NCBI GenBank assembly: GCA_017858255.1
Contig: JAFMBV010000003.1
Coordinates: 1-64,000, forward strand
Length of the DNA: 64,000 nucleotides
Source: Bacteriovoracaceae bacterium
Lineage (GTDB): Bacteria; Bdellovibrionota; Bacteriovoracia; Bacteriovoracales; Bacteriovoracaceae
Reading direction: 5' to 3'
The first letter of the stretch is position 1. The number at the start of each line of letters is the position of its first letter. The notes under the pieces were generated by a model that made no database searches, was not told where the DNA came from, and worked only from the letters and a program-made list of their open reading frames with translations. This document shows, in pieces, positions 60,114 to 64,000 of the stretch. The position numbers were made by a program, and so were the translations under genes.

Positions 60114-61406
60114 ATGAGTGGTGATTATAAAGTTAAAGATATGTCTTTGGCAGACTGGGGTCGTAAAGAAATTAAACTGGCCGAAGTTGAAATGCCGGGT
60201 CTTATGGCATTAAGAGAAGAATTTGGAGAGTCAAAGCCACTTCAAGGTGCTCGTATTACTGGTTGTCTTCACATGACTATCCAAACGGCCGTTCTTATTG
60301 AAACACTCATTGCACTAGGTGCTGAAATCCGTTGGTCTTCTTGTAATATTTTCTCTACTCAAGATCACGCTGCTGCTGCGATGGCCGCTGCTGGTATTCC
60401 TGTATTTGCTTGGAAAGGTATGAGTGAAGAAGAGTATGAGTGGTGTATTGAACAAACTCTTAGATGGCCAGATGGTAAAGGTCTTAACATGATTCTTGAC
60501 GATGGTGGTGACCTAACTAACCTCGTTCTTGATAAGAACCCAGAACTTGCTGGAGATATTAGAGGAATTTCTGAAGAGACAACTACAGGTGTTCATCGTC
60601 TATATGAAAGAGTTAAAGCTGCAACTCTTCCAATACCTGCAATTAATGTTAATGACTCAGTTACAAAATCAAAATTTGATAACCTTTATGGATGTCGTGA
60701 ATCATTGATCGACGGTTTAAAAAGGGCCACAGATATTATGGTTGCCGGTAAAGTATGTGTTGTTGCTGGTTACGGTGATGTTGGTAAAGGTTCTGCCCAA
60801 TCTCTTAGAGGTCAAGGTGGACGAGTTATTATTACTGAAATCGATCCAATTTGTGCTCTTCAAGCTGCAATGGAAGGTTACCAAGTTATGCCAATGGCCG
60901 ACGCCTGTAAGCTAGGTGATATCTTTGTTACAACTACTGGAAACTTTGGTGTTATCCGTGGTGAGCATATGGAAAATATGAAAGATGCTGCGATCATTTG
61001 TAATATTGGCCACTTTGATAATGAAATCGAAATTGCCCACCTTAATGAAAATTGGACTAAAGATAATATTAAGCCTCAAGTTGATCAGTACACAGCTAAA
61101 GACGGTAGAAGAATTGTTCTTCTTGCTGAAGGTCGCTTAGTTAACCTTGGTTGTGCAACAGGTCACCCTTCATTTGTTATGAGTAACTCTTTCACAAATC
61201 AAGTTCTTGCGCAGATGGAGCTTTGGAGTAATTCTCAAAAGTACGATAATAAAGTTTATATGCTTCCAAAGCATCTGGACGAAAAAGTAGCTCGTCTTCA
61301 CCTTGAAAAAATCGGTGTAAGATTAGAGACACTTACTGCTCAACAGGCAGAGTACATTGGTGTTACACCAGAAGGTCCTTATAAGCCGGAGCACTATCGT
61401 TACTAA
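60114..61406 (+). CDS. ahcY: Adenosylhomocysteinase
   Basis: Hydrolyses S-adenosylhomocysteine to adenosine and homocysteine, relieving product inhibition of methyltransferases. The family segments are present: [34 protein letters not shown], the NAD fold [13 protein letters not shown] and the C-terminal [12 protein letters not shown]. The length (430) is normal. ATG 60114 is chosen because GGGGAG lies seven bases upstream; a frame reaching back to 59979 adds 45 residues outside the family. A possible promoter (TTGTAC, 18 bases, TATAGT) lies about 60 bases upstream. Confidence 0.96.
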   Translation: MSGDYKVKDMSLADWGRKEIKLAEVEMPGLMALREEFGESKPLQGARITGCLHMTIQTAVLIETLIALGAEIRWSSCNIFSTQDHAAAAMAAAGIPVFAWKGMSEEEYEWCIEQTLRWPDGKGLNMILDDGGDLTNLVLDKNPELAGDIRGISEETTTGVHRLYERVKAATLPIPAINVNDSVTKSKFDNLYGCRESLIDGLKRATDIMVAGKVCVVAGYGDVGKGSAQSLRGQGGRVIITEIDPICALQAAMEGYQVMPMADACKLGDIFVTTTGNFGVIRGEHMENMKDAAIICNIGHFDNEIEIAHLNENWTKDNIKPQVDQYTAKDGRRIVLLAEGRLVNLGCATGHPSFVMSNSFTNQVLAQMELWSNSQKYDNKVYMLPKHLDEKVARLHLEKIGVRLETLTAQQAEYIGVTPEGPYKPEHYRY

Positions 61407-61431
61407 TATTTAAAAATTTCTCTTTAATTTT

Positions 61432-61459
61432 GAGGCCTGCTACGTGCAGGCCTCTTTAT
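61432..61459 (+). terminator. Intrinsic terminator of ahcY
   Basis: GAGGCCTGC and GCAGGCCTC form a perfect nine-bp stem with a five-base loop, followed by TTTATTTTA. Confidence 0.9.
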
Positions 61460-61490
61460 TTTAGGGTAAATTAAGAATCTAGGAGTATAT

Positions 61491-61949
61491 GTGAAAATAT
61501 ATATTGGTTGTGACCATGCAGCTTTTGAAGAAAAAGAAGAGCTAAAGTCTTACCTTGTTGAAGCAGGTCATGAAGTTGAAGATTGTGGTCCTTTTGATGG
61601 GGAAAGGGTTAATTATCCAGACTATGCTGAGAAAGTTGCCAAAAAAGTGGCCTATCAGGATGTGAATGAAGTGAGAGGTGTCTTGCTGTGTGGTTCTGGC
61701 ATTGGTGTTTCAATGGTAGCGAATCGTTTCGCTGGAGCTCGAGCTGCGCTGTGTCGAACAGTGGAAGATTCAAAGCTCTCACGCGGCCACAATAATGCTA
61801 ATATATTATGTGTGGGAGCGAGGCTGACTCCCCTTGAATTAATAAAAGAAATGTCTTCGGTTTGGCTGAGTACACCTTTTGAAGAAGGTAGGCACTCGGA
61901 GAGAATTGCTCTTTTTAATGATCTTGGAGAGAAAGTACAGTGCAAGTAG
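61491..61949 (+). CDS. rpiB: Ribose-5-phosphate isomerase B
   Basis: Interconverts ribulose 5-phosphate and ribose 5-phosphate. GCDHAAFE at the start, then CGSGIGVSMVANR and HNNANILCVGAR, are family motifs. The start is GTG at 61491, after GGAG. The length (152) is normal. The stop overlaps the following membrane-protein start by ten bases. Confidence 0.93.
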   Translation: MKIYIGCDHAAFEEKEELKSYLVEAGHEVEDCGPFDGERVNYPDYAEKVAKKVAYQDVNEVRGVLLCGSGIGVSMVANRFAGARAALCRTVEDSKLSRGHNNANILCVGARLTPLELIKEMSSVWLSTPFEEGRHSERIALFNDLGEKVQCK

Positions 61950-62641
61950 ATTATCCTCGAAAACTTTTAGAGCGTTTGGCCTTTATTTTTGTTTTTACGC
62001 TATGTTTATTGGGCGTTTATTATTCCCGTACAGATCTCCCTTACTTTGAAGGATCTTATGTGCGAGAAGATGGGCCTTTAGAATGGCTTACTGTTGTCGC
62101 CCTCTTCATGGGATCAGTTCTCTGCTTTTATAGGGCGAGAATCCTCCGTCCCTTTCGTCAGCGAAAATTTATTTTTAGTTTGTATTTTTTAACAGTGTTT
62201 TTCTTTTTTGGTCTCGCAGAAGAGATTAGCTGGGGACAACGAATTTGGCAGGCTTGGTTTGATTTTAAAGTACCCCAATTTTTTGTGGAGTTTAATTCTC
62301 AACAAGAGATGAATATTCATAACCTTCGCTTTGGAGGAGTTAAAATAAATAAACTAATCTTTGGAACATTCCTTGGCATTGGTATCGTCTTTTATTTTCT
62401 AGTACTTCCTTTCGTTTACCAAAAAAAGGAAGCCGTTAAGAAATTTGTTGATTCATGGGCCCTTCCCTTGCCTAGGCTTTATCATATCTTAGCCTATATC
62501 TCTCTTGCTATTATTGCTGAGCTTATCGCTGGTGGTAAAAAAGGGGAGATTATGGAATTTGGAGGTTCTTGGATTGTTCTCCTGATGATCTTCGAGCCAT
62601 TCAATAGAGAGATCTTTAGCCGCAAATCCTTTGAGCGATAA
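61940..62641 (+). CDS. Polytopic membrane protein with EEISWGQRI motif
   Basis: A 233-residue protein with about six membrane helices. AEEISWGQRIWQAWF followed by N(x)Q(x)E(x)NIHNL is a pattern I recall from a widespread but uncharacterised membrane family. GTG 61940 overlaps rpiB. It is followed 12 bases later by a PP-loop ATPase gene, probably in one operon. No enzymatic role can be stated. Confidence 0.65.
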   Translation: MQVDYPRKLLERLAFIFVFTLCLLGVYYSRTDLPYFEGSYVREDGPLEWLTVVALFMGSVLCFYRARILRPFRQRKFIFSLYFLTVFFFFGLAEEISWGQRIWQAWFDFKVPQFFVEFNSQQEMNIHNLRFGGVKINKLIFGTFLGIGIVFYFLVLPFVYQKKEAVKKFVDSWALPLPRLYHILAYISLAIIAELIAGGKKGEIMEFGGSWIVLLMIFEPFNREIFSRKSFER

Positions 62642-62653
62642 AAAGGTTAACTG

Positions 62654-63733
62654 ATGAATAGGGTAAATAAAGGGCTTTACTGGGTTTGTGATAGTAAAGT
62701 TTTTTATAATAAATGGCAGGCACTCGATTACTCTCATTCTATAAGCAAACCAATCCAATTCTATTTTTTTGATAAAGACTTTTCCCTGTATGAGTGGAAT
62801 ATCGAGCCTCGTGAAAGTTGGGAAAGCCTCCTTACCTTAAGAGCACTGCAATTAAGAGATAAGTATGACTATATTAGATTGTTCTATAGCGGAGGGGTCG
62901 ATAGCCAAACAATGCTAGAAACCTTTCTTAAAAGTAATATTTATATTGATGAAATTATTGTTTATAGAGGATCCGCTGCTACAGATGACTGTGATGATGA
63001 ACCAGCAGATGATGAAGTACGATTAGTCGCCCTGCCTTATCTAAAAAGTATAGAACATCAAATACCAAAGACTAAGATTACAGTGCTCGAAACAGGTGCA
63101 ACTTGGTTATCTGAAAACCTCAATGAAAGTTACTTCTATGAAGAGTCTACTTTTGCCATCAGACCATGGTGTGAGAGACATCTTTACCGTAGAAGTCCCG
63201 AGCTTTTAAGGCCATTCGAAAAGGGTTTATATCATTGTGATTTAAGAGGTGGGGATAAGCCTAAGGTCTTTCTTGAAAATGGGAATTACTACATGGCCAT
63301 GTATGACAGTAGTCGTATATGGGATATTGGAGATGAATTTTTAGAGAACTTTTATTTAACACCAGATATGCCTCAGCTTCATGCTAAACAGTGCCATATG
63401 GTGAAGAATTTTTTAAAAGAAAATTTTCCTGCCCATAGTGAAATTAAAAGTTTTTTCAATGTCTTCGATACTGAAAAATTAGAAATTATCAATCGAGTAT
63501 GCCGGGTTCCAAGGTATAAAGAAGTAAACCTAGGAAAAGGCATAACCGGTGTAATGTCATCCAAACAAATGATCATACAAGTTAGAGCTAAGAAATATAA
63601 TCCCAAAATATTTAATTTATGGGAATCGTTTTTGAATAATGAAGGTAGAGTCCGGCCAGAACGTTTCAATAATGACAATATCCTAGATGACTTTAAGGGT
63701 ATTCTTTCAAAGAAATACTCATTAGGAAGTTGA
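62654..63733 (+). CDS. PP-loop (N-type) ATP-pyrophosphatase-like protein
   Basis: A 359-residue protein with the N-type ATP-pyrophosphatase loop SGGVDSQTML (residues 79-88), preceded by a hydrophobic strand (YIRLFY). Enzymes with this loop adenylate a substrate (as in asparagine synthetase, GMP synthetase, thiolation and QueC). The rest matches no named enzyme from memory. An NTN-type amidotransferase domain is absent. It lies between two membrane-protein genes, suggesting a lipid- or envelope-linked modification, but this is speculative. Confidence 0.6.
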   Translation: MNRVNKGLYWVCDSKVFYNKWQALDYSHSISKPIQFYFFDKDFSLYEWNIEPRESWESLLTLRALQLRDKYDYIRLFYSGGVDSQTMLETFLKSNIYIDEIIVYRGSAATDDCDDEPADDEVRLVALPYLKSIEHQIPKTKITVLETGATWLSENLNESYFYEESTFAIRPWCERHLYRRSPELLRPFEKGLYHCDLRGGDKPKVFLENGNYYMAMYDSSRIWDIGDEFLENFYLTPDMPQLHAKQCHMVKNFLKENFPAHSEIKSFFNVFDTEKLEIINRVCRVPRYKEVNLGKGITGVMSSKQMIIQVRAKKYNPKIFNLWESFLNNEGRVRPERFNNDNILDDFKGILSKKYSLGS

Positions 63734-63737
63734 AGAT

Positions 63738-64000
63738 ATGATTAAAAACGTTAAAGGCCTTATTCATTCATTTCCATATGCTTTAGTCGTAGGAATGAGC
63801 GCCATTAGTTTTCAAATTCTTATGGAACATTGGTTTAGTGTTGCGTTTGGCGCCACCGTTTTTAATCACTTGGCCATATTATTAGTCACTTACTTATTTT
63901 GGGGTATCGGTGCTTTTTGGAGTATTAATAAAGAGATTCGTTTAAAAACATTACTATTCATTCTTGTGGCCCTTTTTTCTTTGATCGCTATAACGTGGCC
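63738..64000 (+). CDS. Membrane protein, truncated by the window edge
   Basis: ATG 63738 follows four bases after the PP-loop gene's stop. The 87 codons visible encode a polytopic membrane protein (start MIKNVKGLIHSFPYALVVG) with hydrophobic segments near residues 13-28, 42-61 and 70-86. The 3' end lies outside the window, so neither length nor family can be judged. Its spacing implies operon membership with the upstream two genes. Confidence 0.6.
   Translation, partial: MIKNVKGLIHSFPYALVVGMSAISFQILMEHWFSVAFGATVFNHLAILLVTYLFWGIGAFWSINKEIRLKTLLFILVALFSLIAITW

Noticed and set aside
1-64000. CRISPR arrays, insertion sequences, prophage or integrase
   Set aside because: No regularly spaced repeats, transposase motifs or phage structural genes were visible by eye across the window.

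Overview
The window is an AT-rich, gene-dense bacterial chromosome segment, and no phage, IS element, rRNA or CRISPR array is visible. The gene content points to a predatory-type bacterium of the Bdellovibrionota, most likely the Bacteriovorax/Halobacteriovorax side. The pointers are a fused CcoN-CcoO cbb3 oxidase subunit, a 61-residue histone-fold protein like the Bdellovibrio histone, many short exported proteins of unknown function, a PrkA-type kinase, and an HD-GYP protein with GxGFP in place of GxGYP. This assignment is inference from gene content; no 16S gene is present.

Layout. 1-5.7 kb: a heme-c protein, an exported protein, a tRNA(CAU) next to a copied 3' half of itself, then dapF, a VanZ-like protein, tlyA, a LOG nucleosidase, a cytochrome c and a gamma carbonic anhydrase. 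5.7-9.6 kb: exported proteins, a zinc metalloprotease, hpf-dksA and a heme-c/helical protein. 9.6-19 kb: a minus-strand respiratory block. In transcription order it is a Crp/Fnr regulator with FNR-like cysteines, a cyclic-nucleotide-domain-only protein, then usp-ccoI-ccoS-ccoNO-ccoQ-ccoP-ccoG-TauE/SafE-ORF43. A perfect FNR-type palindrome lies before usp and a degenerate one before the cyclic-nucleotide-domain gene. 19-22.7 kb: a DUF1499 lipoprotein, DUF2288, the histone-like gene, a DUF374 acyltransferase and exported proteins.

22.8-29 kb: HD-GYP protein, a barrel protein, a YecM-DUF4269 fusion, a candidate small RNA, a GFA protein, a mepB gene broken by one deleted base, a DUF1330-like protein, a His-rich periplasmic protein with a HupE/UreJ-like transporter, and tRNA-His. 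29-39 kb: outer-membrane protein, HAD phosphatase, RluA-type pseudouridine synthase, PrkA kinase, a pair of exported proteins, a phosphatase-like lipoprotein, cysteine desulfurase, a decayed reading frame and a rhodanese. 39-48.8 kb: ParA-ParB pair, exported proteins, glutamate dehydrogenase, an orphan ComM N-terminal domain, pfkA and gpmI, and a TPR-barrel protein. 48.9-54.4 kb: FecR-domain protein, lipoprotein, winged-helix protein, and a divergent Ser/Thr-kinase-like gene whose C-terminal domain recurs in the neighbouring exported protein. 54.4-64 kb: acyl-CoA dehydrogenase, PD-(D/E)XK-like protein, SDR, RlmL-like methyltransferase, APH-fold kinase, ahcY, rpiB, membrane proteins and a PP-loop ATPase; the last gene runs off the edge.

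How the genes work together. The cbb3 block forms an oxygen-limitation respiratory unit: copper pump, assembly factors, oxidase subunits and a probable redox-sensing regulator. hpf and dksA form a stationary-phase pair. pfkA-gpmI is a glycolytic pair. Rhodanese and cysteine desulfurase are a sulfur-handling pair, and the His-rich protein with the HupE-like transporter looks like a metal-uptake pair.
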